64,000 bases of DNA. Source: Megalopta genalis (taxonomy: Eukaryota > Arthropoda > Insecta > Hymenoptera > Halictidae). This document shows positions 21,660 through 33,804 of this stretch, piece after piece. The notes beneath the pieces are model-generated. The model was not told the DNA's origin. It ran no database searches and saw nothing but the letters and a program-made list of their open reading frames with translations. The stretch lies in NCBI RefSeq assembly GCF_051020955.1, contig NW_027476094.1, positions 248,001 to 312,000 of the forward strand. Direction: 5' to 3'. The translations under genes and the position numbers were made by a program. Every line of letters starts with the position of its first letter. The first letter of the stretch is position 1.

Positions 21660-22167
21660 CCAGGACTACCGTCTCCAAGTGCTTGAGGTGCTACTTTATC
21701 TCGTCGCGGTGCTGGAAGTAGCACGACACCGCGTAGAAGGAGAAGCCGGGGGCCAGCAGTGCTGCACATGCGCAGTGCGGGTTACTGAGCTGCGAGGTGA
21801 ATGTGACTTCGAAGTGAGGGTTGCGGATGGCGACAGCGGCCCACGGAGAGTGGGTTTTCACCGCCGCCACTCTCACTCCGGTCCATAATCCGTTAACCCT
21901 ATATCCTGCGCCTTGCCTGCTGACGCGTAGTTCCTGCAAGAGCAGGACGTCCAGCCGCTTTTGCGCTATCAATTCCCTAACTTCGCCCGTTACTACAGCT
22001 GAACGTCGCATGTTCAGCTGTAGGATCCTAATTCCCGTGGCTTCAGTCGCGTTCGCGGGTTTGCGGTTTCGCGTTGCGGTTTGTGGGACGCGGGGGTTGG
22101 TTTTCCTAAGTTTTCCTATGCTCACGGCGTCGTAACTTACGAGGTGGACGCGGACGGTGCGAAGACC
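21660..22167 (-). pseudogene. LINE copy 1, endonuclease N-terminal half
   Basis: Apurinic-like endonuclease start: IRILQLNMRRSAVV, KRLDVLLLQEL with the catalytic Glu, and GYRVNGLWTGVRVAAVKTH. The frame begins at the 5' truncation point and is lost at a long C run (G on the coding strand, 21643-21655). Confidence 0.85.
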
Positions 22168-22237
22168 ATAATTTTGAGACAGTTTGTAGAAGAATTTAGA
22201 AGTCAAAATATACTTCAACGAATAATTTAATCATTAA

Positions 22238-22478
22238 CACGTTCCGTGCCACGTGTACCATCGATGGTACACGCTTGCATGTTTACTTAGTGAACTGAAC
22301 AATTTGTTTACAAGAAATTTAGAACCGAAGAATCAATTTCCACCGCAAGAATGGTCGTTGATAAGTTTTTGTTACGTTGTTATGTGTACGAGAATTAATA
22401 ATTGCACGTAATACATCAAGTTTTAGTAAAATATCAAAGTGTGAAGATTCGAGTAAAAAAAGCTCGGCACGGAACGTG
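22238..22478. mobile_element. piggyBac-type MITE
   Basis: A 241 bp element flanked by TTAA on both sides (22234-22237 and 22479-22482), with the perfect 13 bp terminal inverted repeat CACGTTCCGTGCC. TTAA targeting is the mark of the piggyBac superfamily. Next to the left end is a perfect 22 bp palindrome (22252-22273, centre ATCGAT). There is no coding capacity, so it depends on a transposase from elsewhere. Confidence 0.82.
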
Positions 22479-22482
22479 TTAA

Positions 22483-25400
22483 AAATGAGATTTAACTACA
22501 ATTCCATTACCGCCAGTATATTAGAATTGCCATTTTACTAAATTATACAACGCTACAGTCGAATGTAACTTAACCGAGTTTTCAGAATACTAGCCGAAGC
22601 CGAGAATTGTAATCTGATTCTAGACTTTGCAAGACCAACTTGTAAAGAGAAATTACATGAATATTAAATACCCGCGCCGAGGATTCTTACGGATTTAACG
22701 CACGACCCGTGTTGAAAGTTCCTTGGCAAAACATAACGCCATAAAACAACGGTGTCGCGAGTCCTCACGTAAACGGAGTATTTTACTCGTGAAGAAGATA
22801 CAAACGGAAACTGCATAAGTATAACAGCTAGGAACCGTGGGATATTAGTCACGCGACTTAATACTGATAAGAGTCGATGAAAAATGCGACCGAGATGAAA
22901 GAAAGGAGACCGTTGAAAGACCCCGCTGGGAACTCCAGATAACTTTGGGAAAGTACAATACTCATCCCCGGAAAACTTTCCGAGGAGAGCAGATAAATGG
23001 TTTTAATAGTATGATCGCCGGGGTCAACCGGGCCCGGTAAAATTACAGGCCTAACACAAGAATAAACCGAACGATAATAATGACCGAGAAGTGTCGAATG
23101 AATATTTTACAAGTTCTTTCCGCTGGCAATTATCGGAGGTTAATTGTGCAGCTTTTCTTTGCTGTGAATGTTGCCGAGAACTTCAATGCATAATAACTTT
23201 CCTTGATCATTCATATTAAAGCTTGATATATTATTAATTTATATCTCTGGCAAAAAGAGGCACTCGTCATATCAAATCGAATCTATTTGATAAGTGGGAA
23301 AAATATATAATGTACAATAATTTGGCTGGGGATTGTTATGCACGATAAAAACTTTCCGCATTTGTCGCAACAAATTGTAATTACTTAGCGAATCCTTTCC
23401 GTTTGATTGTTTTAGTAAATCGATTGTATTACGATACTGTTAACTGCTTTCAATTATTTTACAGTTTCAAATTGCGGTTACTCATTATTATTATTATTAT
23501 TATATAGATGCACAAAATCGACAGCCTAGACATAATGACAAAAGAATATAAATGGATCTACTAACGATGATGATGATCTACTTTCGATGAAATTGTTTCG
23601 CCAGAGCGCTAGAAACTTTTACGGATGTTTCCTCAACGTTCGGACAATCTCGGGACTCAATTCTTGACATTGTTTACCGCGGTACATGTAATCGCTGCAC
23701 CGCTTTAACTTAAACTTCCATCGATGTACTTCTCTTCGAAAACATTCTCTAATAGCGTGTACCTGCACTTCGAAACTACCCCGAAGACTGCCTCGGACAC
23801 GTCGACCGCTGATTCACTGTATTTCGAGTCTCAGACTTATCGATCACATTTTCTCCCGAGCTCCTTGAACAACTGAACTTCTCTCGCAAATTTAGCTCTC
23901 ACCGTTTTTTTCTCCGACACACGTACATATCGCAATGGCCACGCGAATTGGGGAAAAGAATGATCAGAGACATTTTTAAACCAACTACGGTGCCAATGCT
24001 CTCAACGATGGAAATCAAATCAGTGTTGAATAAAAACGGTTCCTAGACAATTATCAGATTCGAAGCATTGATCATTTATTTAAACGAACACTAACAGGCA
24101 AAACACTATACAATTCTAACACCGTACATTCCAAAAATTATCAGAATAAAAAGTTGATATTGTTCGAAATAGAGACACGTATTTGCTATCAACGGAATCA
24201 TTGTTTTTTAATTTAATGTCGCATCTGCTTAATAGCAATTAGCGATCATTTATTGGATAATATGTGTAGGGTTACATGTAACGTAATATATACAATAGTT
24301 TCGCATTACATTTTTACATTATTTTCTTCATTAAGGCTTCTCAAATTACTATATAATTTCGCTAAACAATTTGGTTTCGCTTAAGTATGACACAACATTT
24401 ACAACAGCATCATTTGTTAGACGAATAATACAAAAATGTCTTTGATTTTTTTACCGAACAAACGCTTTGTTATTACTTCCAGCAGTTTCTGCAGCTTTTC
24501 ACCCCAATCCAAACCGATGTAACAAACTCGTGAAAAAATAAACTCTTCCACCATTTTCGCTAGAATTACAAGGACAATCTAATACCGACAGTCGAATCGA
24601 AAAGCAAAACGCTGCTACTGGCTAGAACTTTTCGCGCTTTAAATCAACGTGCTACGAAGGTAATCAGATAAAACGTCGCTTCAAAATAACCGCTCGGAGT
24701 TCGAATCGCTAAAAACAGGCGAAAACAAACGGAGCCCGATAAAAACCGGCAAAAACCAACAGAAGTCGATAAAAACCGTTCGTAAACCGCAATTATTTTC
24801 GCACGAACTCGACGCATTATCCCGCAGGTATTAACGGATAAGTTCACCTTTGGCCGAAATCGTACGGGAGCGTGAAAAATAAAAGCAAAATTGAACGATG
24901 CCCAAGGGTTGACAGCGAGAGGGGACCGGGCTTTCCATTTTTTCTCTCCCCCATAGACAACGGGCTGCTCGCTAGTTTAGCCGTAAATCCAGGTGTCGGG
25001 CGCATCGATGCGAATGAAGGTGAATTGAAGCGGGAACGAGCCGATGCGAAACAAAAAGGCCAGATCCGCGGCATTATCCAACATTCGCGCTCGCAATTAG
25101 ATGTTGCGCGCTCCACCGAAAACGCGGCCGAACAATATTTACCGTCGCCGATCCCGCTTGATATCCGCGAGTTTATCCGGAAGATAAACGCTCCTGTAAT
25201 CCGCTTTGTGGCTGATTGCCGAGATCCCGCAACTTGACATAATTTACGCCCCTGAACTCATTATAACCAGCGCGAGCCGCGAGTCGCGAAACGTCGCATT
25301 GCGAAGCGGAAATCTGTTTTTGGTGCTGGAAACTCGAATTTCGAGGTTGCAAATTTCGTTTAGCAGTAATCTGGCGGTGATGAACTAATTAACATCGAAT

Positions 25401-27654
25401 TGTCAATGGTAGCATGCTAAGACCGCTGAACAGTCGTCATAACTACAGTAATTTCTCCTGAAAATGCCAATTTTCGGGTTGCTGTGAATTTCCCTCTGCT
25501 AATCCTAAGTCTCTGTAAATCATTACATCCTAACCGACAGTTTTTCTATAATAAATTCAAATAATACTGGCAAAAATAGCGAAGCTTATTAAAAGGATCC
25601 AAATAGGTATGAACGACAGTGTATGCGCCTACTTGATCCCACGTGTAGCGACAACCGAGGGCGTCAGCTCATGATCGCGATAGGTCGTCGTGAGAAACAT
25701 TGCATAACCGCTTCCAGTTCGTTCGCGTCGATGCTCGCCGCCAGGTGCAACCTACTTGCTTTGAGGGTAGAACGGAACCGGATGCGAATATCGTTATCGG
25801 ACTGCTGCGGCCAGCCTTCTTTCGCTGGCTTTTCTCGTCCGGCCTCGGTCTATGTGCCATTTTAATTACGTGACCGATCCGAGAGCGCGGCTACCTTTGA
25901 GCTCGCCGACGCTTTGGAACAGACCCTGTTCAACGGGATAGACTACGGCCACCGTATCATCCGTACACTCCGCGAGTTACGTCAATTCTTTTTTTTTTAA
26001 CGGAGGTAGTTATGACGCTTAAAATGCCGGCTGATGAAGTTGCGGGCTTTCATTGGATTACGGTGATTGACCATCGGATATTTCACGCATCGGTTTGCGA
26101 ACGTGAACGCTATTTTAAATAATCGGAGGCTAGCGGAACCGGTTACTGTGCGGTGGGTGACCAATTGCTGTGCCTTTGGTTCGTTTTCGGGCACAATTAA
26201 ATTTATATTTGTCGAATGAGATGTATTCAATTTTTATACAGTTTTATTTTGTTTATTTTGCAATTAGAAAATGTAATATGTTTTATTATTTATATACAGT
26301 TAATTGTATATATATTATTTATTACTAATTATATTATTATTATTAATTGTATTTATTATTTATTAATTATATATTATACAGTTATTATTTTTCCGGTTAT
26401 TTATGGCACAAATGATACGAAGTGAGAATAGTCGAGAGTAAGCGAAATGATTCCGATGAATTCCTAGCTTTTCCCGGGCAATGCTCGACGTTTCTAACAC
26501 AGCGAAAGAGTCTCCTACGAATGCTCAAATATGTATCTTGATGAAGCTTGCCACATCTCCGCAGTTGATATCCTACGGTATCATTTCTGCGACTGTCATC
26601 AATTTTTAATTTACCTCTTTGGAACCACACTACAGATCAATCACTCCAGTTTTCATTGCTCTCGACACAATCCGTTGAAAAGGATTGGTTACTCCTAAAA
26701 GGGCGTGTCTCTCGAAACACAGTGAAATGAAACATGGATTTGAAAGAGAATTAATCGATAGCCCTGTTATAAAGTATTTAAACTTCCCGAAACTTCTGTA
26801 TAGGTGTTGAATACATTCAGTTGCCTCGCTGTTTCCAAACCAAAGTGTTTGTCCTTTGTTAACGCACTTTTGTGTTCGAGTAGAATTCACAGCTCACTTA
26901 CCGACTTAATTAACTATTCCTAGTTAACTATTTAACGTGTAAAGGAAGATTTTTATATATTAACTAGTATATATTAATATATTAGTAAATTTTTATATAG
27001 TATATAATATATTTATATTAATATACTAGTAATATACTACTACTCAAACAAATATTAATTTGTATATCAATATAGCATATATTAATATTAATATAATTAA
27101 TGGCTATATTGATGCTATTGCTATATTGATATAAGAATTAATATTAGTTTGAAAATGTAATTCACGAATGCAGAAAATTCGCACTGTAATTAGTTCAGTC
27201 ATATTTTTTTGAACATATTCTTCATCCTTTGTCGGTTACATACCGATTATCTTATCCAGAATTCTGTCTCCAGCAGGATAATTGATATCGACGGTGGCGG
27301 TACAATTTCATCTTCCCAGTTCCGCATCCGAACAAGCGCTAATTAGTTAAACACTTTGCTGATCATAATTAATACGGTCCTAATGAATATTCGCTGGCGG
27401 GATCGAGTTCCGCGAACTTAGCTCCAAGTTTGCCTGATTTGAACCTGGCTCGCTCCTAAGGGATTCCTGTAAAACCACACGGAACCAGCTAAATAGACAG
27501 TACCTCAGACGAGAAACAGTATCTCGAACCTCTGCTGCGAGAAATCGATATCAATAGCTTCGATGATATCTATTTTATTAAATAGAACGTTATTTCAAAT
27601 GGATTTCTTTCTCTTTCTCTCTCTTTCTCTCACTTTCTCTTCCTTTCTTTCTTA

Positions 27655-27705
<51 letters not shown>

Positions 27706-30700
27706 ATAATGAAATAATCTAGAGAAAGACTAGTTATATATTAACACAAAATAGCAAATAATTTTGTCAAATAATGTGTATGCAAATAAGATAATATATT
27801 ACTAGACTGCAGATTTTTATGCAGATTTTATGCAGATAAAAATTGTCTGCACTAATTACATGATACAGAAGCTAAATAGAGAGAAATACACACTTAATTT
27901 CTTAATAATACTAGCAAGTTGAAAATAGTTCAACAGTACTTTCTATCTGAAATATCGAAGTGATGAATAATCCCGTCATTGTATTTTTATTTCTCATTGT
28001 AGTAAAAGTTTAATTATTAATTTCACATGATTTCATTAGCTAAGAATATAATATCAATAAAGCGTTTTTAAAGTTTTTCCGTCGGGTCTATCATGACCCC
28101 AGTGTAAAAATCATTTTTGTAAAAACTCAAGATTAAGGATTAAATTAAGGGTTAAGTTAATGATTAAATTCCTTAAACGTTCTCGCCGACTCGTTTCACA
28201 TAAAATCTACAGTCCGTGTATTAATTTAACGATTGTTCGTTGAAGAGATTTCCTTGAATAATTCCGAAGCTCGCTTTTCAAGTACGACCGCTTTCCGTTT
28301 GCTTATTTAAGCACGGTTCGGCCACAAATAATCGAAAATAACGTCCCGAACAGAGTCTCTAGTTTCTGTTGCGTTCCTTTTCCTCTGGCAAGGATCCGCT
28401 CGGAACGAAGCGGCGAGTTAGAGAATTTATAGACCGCGATTATATCTGAATTCGAAAGCTCAGAAACGATCATTCCAGCATTTATTTATCGTGGTCGTGT
28501 TATCGCATAGGCAACTGTGTAAAGCAGAACTGAGGAATAGTTGCGCGTAACAGCTTTATTGCTCCCGCCGCGCCGAGAGCAACTACTTTTCGGAATTAGC
28601 TGTTCCGCAGTCCATTCCCGATTATGAATCAGCCAGTTTTCCTACTCGTACTTCTCCCTTCCCCCGCCCTCCATAACGCATACTTCACCCGAACTCCATC
28701 TCTATTACCTCCGATCCCCATCTTAAGCGTCAAATTTAAATTTAAAGGATACCACGATTGCCCGACTCGATATTCAATCGTTGGCTGGGAGAACCGATTC
28801 CGAAGTCCCGATGAAATAAACACGAAACAAAACGCGATAATGTGTGTATAATGGCGGGCAATATTGAAATATTAGGTTCTGAAATTAGTATTTATGTACT
28901 TGTGCTAATTGCAAGAATTTTGGCTCGTAGAATTTGATACTAATAACTGAGATTTATGGTAATAAACTGCTGCGAAAGATTACAGCATAGGCACATATCG
29001 GATGGGAATTGGTCAACTTTGACTGACGATAACTTCGCGAAAAATCATTGATTTTTATTTCAAATTAAAGCTTGAAACCTCTAGTTTAAGACGATATTTC
29101 TCAATTTTATATTCTACGCACTCTCGCCACTGTAACTATTTAAATCTGAATCCCTGTTTATCATATTGAAAATTGCCAAGTTTGAAGAAACGCACGGACT
29201 TTGTCAAATTTTTTCCGGGGATGCCGTTTACAGTAGAGTAAAGTTCGATCCTTCTTCTTTAATTTTTTTCTCGCAAAGTTACAGCACTCTAAAGTAACCA
29301 AACCCCATATGTCAGACTCCTGGAAAGAGGTGCAAAATCAATTCACGTGCAAAATAAAAAATATCTCAGGGAAGGAAATTGGATGAAAACTAAATAGAAT
29401 GTTTCCAATCATTTTCTACACTATTTCTTGATGTCCGATCAATCATTTGGAAATGCCAACGCCGACGGTACGTGACAAAAATGCGCAAAAAACTTCATTT
29501 CTAAGTGAATAAATTGATGGTATCCGGCTTTAGATTTCGCAACAAACGAATTCCAATTTCTGCATACTGGAGCGATAACCAGCCGATGCTCATGCCCTGT
29601 GTCTACTTACACCCGGCGCAAAGTGTATTCTTGCGCGATTTTTAGGAAATCGGTAAAATAGCCGAAAGGCATCCCACGGGGAATTTCAACCGCGAGACTT
29701 ATGCAGCATTCGGCATACGAATGTAGGAATACATCCGCGAATGAACCTAGACCGTCTGTATCGGTGGCCTGGATCTCACGTCCCGACTTCCAATATTTCG
29801 GCAAAGATACCTGGCGAAACCAGTAAAAGGGAGCAAATATTGGTTCGAGGTGCACGGACTCATCGCTGTCGTCAGACGTTTTCGGCGATCTTCAACGGCT
29901 CAACAGATATATCAAGTTCAAATATAATTATGTTGTATCTGTGAGATTTAATTGGTAGCCGGCGAATCTTTATGTATTTATGACGCAAGCTTCTAGAATG
30001 CAAGAATCCGGGCATATTAACGAATATGCACTGTTCTATTATTCTATGCTCCCTGTTTTCCCAAAGAAAATTTTCTTCTTCCGATTTTCATGAAATAATT
30101 ATAATGAAAATATGCACAAATATTCGCTGTTCAATAATTATAAATCAAGGGTAGGAAATATTCCATCGAAATGGTAAATATTAACGAAAGAAATTAATAA
30201 TTAATTTAATATACTTGGATATCAGATATCAAATTTTAACGAAGAAAACAATGTTCTAGAATGTCCAAATTATATTCTCGAATTTTTAGGTCTCGATAAT
30301 GCTGTTAGTGTTTGAGTGACAGTTGCTTGAAAACCGCATCATATTAATGCTGCACCGCGAGCTACAAACTCACAAAAGTCAGATCCGCCGGGTAACATTT
30401 CGAACGGAGTTGTATGACCGGTGAAATGCAAAAAGACCGCACCGGAAGCAGTATACGTGACTTAGTGGGTATGAAAAATCTGCCGTGAGTTCGGGAAATC
30501 GTCAACATGCAGTTCTCCGACGCTGCTAAGCACACAATGGAAAAGAAGAAAATAAAGTGCGAACATGAAAACATCAATGGAAAACTGCGAGCGTTATTCT
30601 CGGGCCGGCAACGCCTAGATACATGATGCACAGTCTCGTATACACAGTAAATACGTTAGGACGACTCGTATTGCAAGGAAATTCACGATACTTTAATTGC

Positions 30701-31857
30701 TGTTAAAAATGGGACAACGGGAAGCATCCTCATAACATCTAAACGAGTTGTCGCATGTTACAGCGGGCGGTTCGAAATTGAAAAAAAAGAGGAGTACGTT
30801 GAGCGACAAATGCATTTGTGGTCGCTTGCTTCCCGTAATAACCGAGCGTGGCAACGTAAAGTAACACAATCGGTGTACTTATCACAGACACATCAAATTC
30901 GCAAATTAAGCTTCATTAGTTTCTTAACAGAGATTCAGAATAATTAATTTTAAATAGGGGTGATACGAATTATAATAGATTATGAATATAAAATTTAATT
31001 ATAACGAATTTTTAATATAGATTTAAATTGTAATAGAATTTAATAGAAATTTAATATCTTGGTACATTTCCAATGGAGAGAGAAATATAATTAGAGATTT
31101 TAAATTATAATAAATTTTTAATACAAGTTCAATTAGAAATTTTAACTTATATATTTTTGACAGAAATTAAAACCTTAATATATTTAATAACAACTGACAT
31201 CTAGTAAAGAAGGTACAGCGATTTAATTATGCAGTGAAGTGAGACTTATGTAGAAGTTGACTTCAAGTGTAAACACTGTAGATAGCAATGCTATAAATTA
31301 TCAAAATGCAAGCAGCACGAAATGCATTGCGTTCAATGCCATCGCTGATTTATCGGTAAAACATTCGTGCCAGGAAAGTTCAGCATTGTCGAAACGACAT
31401 TGAGAAGTGTCGATACTCTGTACAGTTATGGTTAAGTGGACGCGTATATATTTACACCGTATATAATAAATTTGCATACGTCGATGCTGATCCAACGGCG
31501 TCCGCGTGCCGATATGTCCTGACAAGCATTAACGCGCACGTCCCGCGAAATTTTTCAAACAATCGCTCTATCATATCTGAATTTTCTTTATTTTCGTAGG
31601 AACGCGGTTAACGTTCGCGCAACGCGCACGTTGCGCAACTGTTCGTTACCCGTTTCATTATCCGTCTCCGCGTTCATCACGCGCAACAGAACGCCCGGCA
31701 TTGTAACGATTAATTTGCCGAAATATCGCAGATAAAAATCCGACGAAAATATTGCGATACTGTCCCCGTACTTGCCACTTTATGGCACCCAATTAAAAGC
31801 CCCAATGACGTCTCATTGATTCCCGTAATTCAAGTGCGGACGATCATCTGATTAGTG
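22483..31857. other. Long stretch without a recognisable gene
   Basis: Ordinary AT-rich DNA with small simple repeats: (ATT)n at 23484-23503, an A/T tract at about 26216-26396, palindromic A/T sequence at about 26940-27130. Short open frames (for example 24872-25237, 26397-26890, 30362-30631) have no family match that I can see. It could be intergenic or part of a large intron of a gene outside the window. Confidence 0.5.
27605..27703 (+). repeat. (CT)n microsatellite
   Basis: About 100 bp of pyrimidine, imperfect in the first half (CTTT interruptions) and pure CT from 27659 to 27703. Confidence 0.95.
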
Positions 31858-32075
31858 CATTAAATTCTCCCTAATTTTCCTTCGTCTTGTAAACAAAAAT
31901 GGAGATTTTGGGAAGGCAAGATACGATTATTCGAGCCTTGTACCTCGTTTTTATAATTATATAAATATTATTATTGTTCTAAAAACGAGCCATGAGGCTC
32001 GAATAATCGAATCTCCTCCTCCCAAATCGTTCACTTTTGTTCACAAGCTGTTGAAAAATTGGGGAAAATTTACTG
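31858..32075. mobile_element. Hairpin MITE family, copy A
   Basis: A 218 bp near-palindrome. The left arm has AACAAAAATGGA, TTTGGGAAGG, GATTATTCGAGCC and CTCGTTTTT; the right arm carries their complements in reverse order, ending TTTACTG followed by TA. The expected left TA is TG here. It has about 45 bp of A/T-rich loop and no coding capacity. Two more copies (37865-38080 and 59536-59800) define a family; TA flanks suggest mobilisation by a Tc1/mariner-type transposase. Confidence 0.8.
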
Positions 32076-32076
32076 T

Positions 32077-33220
32077 AATGCGTTCATGGCGGAAACCGAG
32101 AAAAATGGCTATCAACCTGCATACCGTCCTTTAGAATTAGATTCTGCAACGTTGGAAAATGTTATTGTCAAGACTCACGGATTGCTCGCAGAGGAAATTC
32201 ACCGGTTTTATTACGAGTAGACCGCGGATCTTAATGCAAAATAAAAATTCTCCATCTCGATCGCAGCGAACAGGAGTTAAATGAAAATTTATTTTCATTC
32301 TCAACGGTTCCATTCAGTTAATAATAACGAGAACGTTATTATACGTTGTTATACTGTTGAATTTTTGTATTGCATTTACAACATGCTGTATTCGACCTAG
32401 TTGCTTTCGTCATAAATGCAAATATTACATACATAAACCTTGAGATAAGAGAGTCTCCACTGTGCTATTCATTTCCTGCAAATCGAAACAAAATTTGATT
32501 CAACTGTGATCAAAGTTTACGAATGATAGATTATTATTATCAGACAAATTATGAAAACGAAGAAGTGTTAATTCAGTGCAGAAAGAAATCGTAGTGCAAG
32601 TTCGTAGTGCATGCTCGAATATGCAGTCGTATTTAGAATAATCAGATATTGCAGCTTCGGATAATCCAGATTCTACCGTGCGAATAAAATAAAAGTGCAA
32701 CAATATTTCCGATGAAAATAGAGAATTCTCGGCGACGTTCCTTATTTCGAATATTTAGAGCGATAACTAATTAGCGCTGTCATCGGGGTTCCATCGACGG
32801 CCGTGTCGCGGCCACGGAAAAGTATCCATCGACCCGCATTTGCGATGCAGATGCGGGAAACCGGCGGTGAAAACGCGTGAATTTTCATGAATCTGTGCGG
32901 GGCAGACGCCGTTTCCGGTCGCCGATGCAGGGAATCTTGATTTACAATGCAGAGTAGCCAACGTTTTGCGGCTCGCGAATGCCAAAACCGCGCAGGTCTG
33001 ACCCTTTTCGACATTACCATTTTCCTCTTAAAACATAGGACGCGCAAGCTTTCTCCGCGTCCCTCGATACGGGGTGGTCCGTCAGTCCGCGCTACCCTAA
33101 TGCATTTGCCGCGACACGGGTCCACGGAATTCGGCGTATCTCAGTCGCACACGGTCAATTTAACAGCGTGTCACGCGTAAATTTATCCACGACAAAATAT
33201 GGCCCCGACGCGACGCGTCA
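32077..33220. other. Non-genic stretch
   Basis: No gene recognised. The stretch 32760-33190 is GC-richer and has open frames on both strands (32742-33125 minus, 32947-33180 plus), but no domain, and no splice-bounded exon stands out. Confidence 0.45.
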
Positions 33221-33529
33221 TGTTGCGTCCCCGGGCGGGAGTTGCTAATGTATCCCTTTTCTCGTGGAAGTGGACCACCAAAAAGGTCAGTACGTTGAAG
33301 CCAGACAAAGGGGTGCATGGCTAGCAAGCAGCGACCTCTCCGTGGTTCCCGCTATGAGTACCTCGAGGGGCATGGTTAAATAAATGTGCTCAATCGGCCA
33401 TAAACCTCGGGGGAAACCAATGCTGCCACTGCGAAGGACTGGGGCCTGACTGTGTGTCTACGCTTGAGGGTCGGCGACCTCACCTCCCAGAGCCAAGTAG
33501 GGTGTTTGTAGGGCCTAGGCCAGGCGATA

Positions 33530-33765
33530 ACAGGTCCGGTGGAGCCAATGGGCAGGGTGGAGCCCATAAGAGAAAAAGGGAGGTGGTGCCCAAATAAAAT
33601 AAAGGGTCCGGTGGAGCCCAGAAAAGAAAAAGGGAGTGGTGCCCAAATGGGAGGTAGTGCCCATACGTAAACCAAAGTTCTGGTGGAGCCAAAGGGCAGG
33701 GTGGAGCCCAGAAAAGAAAAGGGAGTAGTGCCCTAACGGGAGGTAGTGCCCAAATAAAACAAGAA
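33530..33765 (+). repeat. Diverged tandem repeats in the LINE leader
   Basis: Short blocks recur: GGTGGAGCC (5 times), AGAAAAGAAAAGGGAG-type purine tracts (3-4 times) and GGAGGTAGTGCCCA (3 times), arranged in units of about 65-70 bp. Such repeats just upstream of the coding frame resemble promoter or leader repeats in other non-LTR elements. Confidence 0.7.
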
Positions 33766-33804
33766 GAAATCGCCAGCCGAAAGTCGTACATCCACAATTG
33801 ACCA

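Larger units (their letters stand above)
18119..22167 (-). mobile_element. R1-clade LINE, copy 1, 5'-truncated
   Basis: Minus-strand non-LTR element with endonuclease, reverse transcriptase and a C-terminal Cys/His motif. It is flanked by the 14 bp duplication ATAATTTTGAGACA (18105-18118 and 22168-22181), the duplication length typical of R1-clade elements. Its 5' end corresponds to about position 34038 of copy 2, so the first 800 bp are missing by 5' truncation. It ends in GGATTCACACTAAA-type sequence without a poly(A) tail. It contains a 396 bp foreign insertion and many frameshifts. The site is not ribosomal DNA. Confidence 0.9.
17782..22186. mobile_element. Palindromic TA-inserting element (MITE) interrupted by a LINE
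   Basis: Two long imperfect inverted arms face each other: 17782 to about 17920, and about 17985 to 18118, which continues as 22182-22186 on the far side of the LINE. The left arm reads CAA...GTCAAAATTATTG, ACAAGCGAGAAAT, GTCATTTGAAGCAACTT, TTCCTTAGC and GAGTTATTA in order; the right arm has their complements in reverse order. A GC-rich spacer of about 65 bp lies between. TA at 17780-17781 and 22187-22188 fits the target duplication of Tc1/mariner-like elements. Without the LINE the element is about 342 bp and has no coding capacity. Confidence 0.75.

Noticed and set aside
32742..33180. GC-rich frames on both strands before LINE copy 2
   Set aside because: Mutually overlapping frames with Arg-rich, family-less translations, as expected in GC-rich DNA with few stops.
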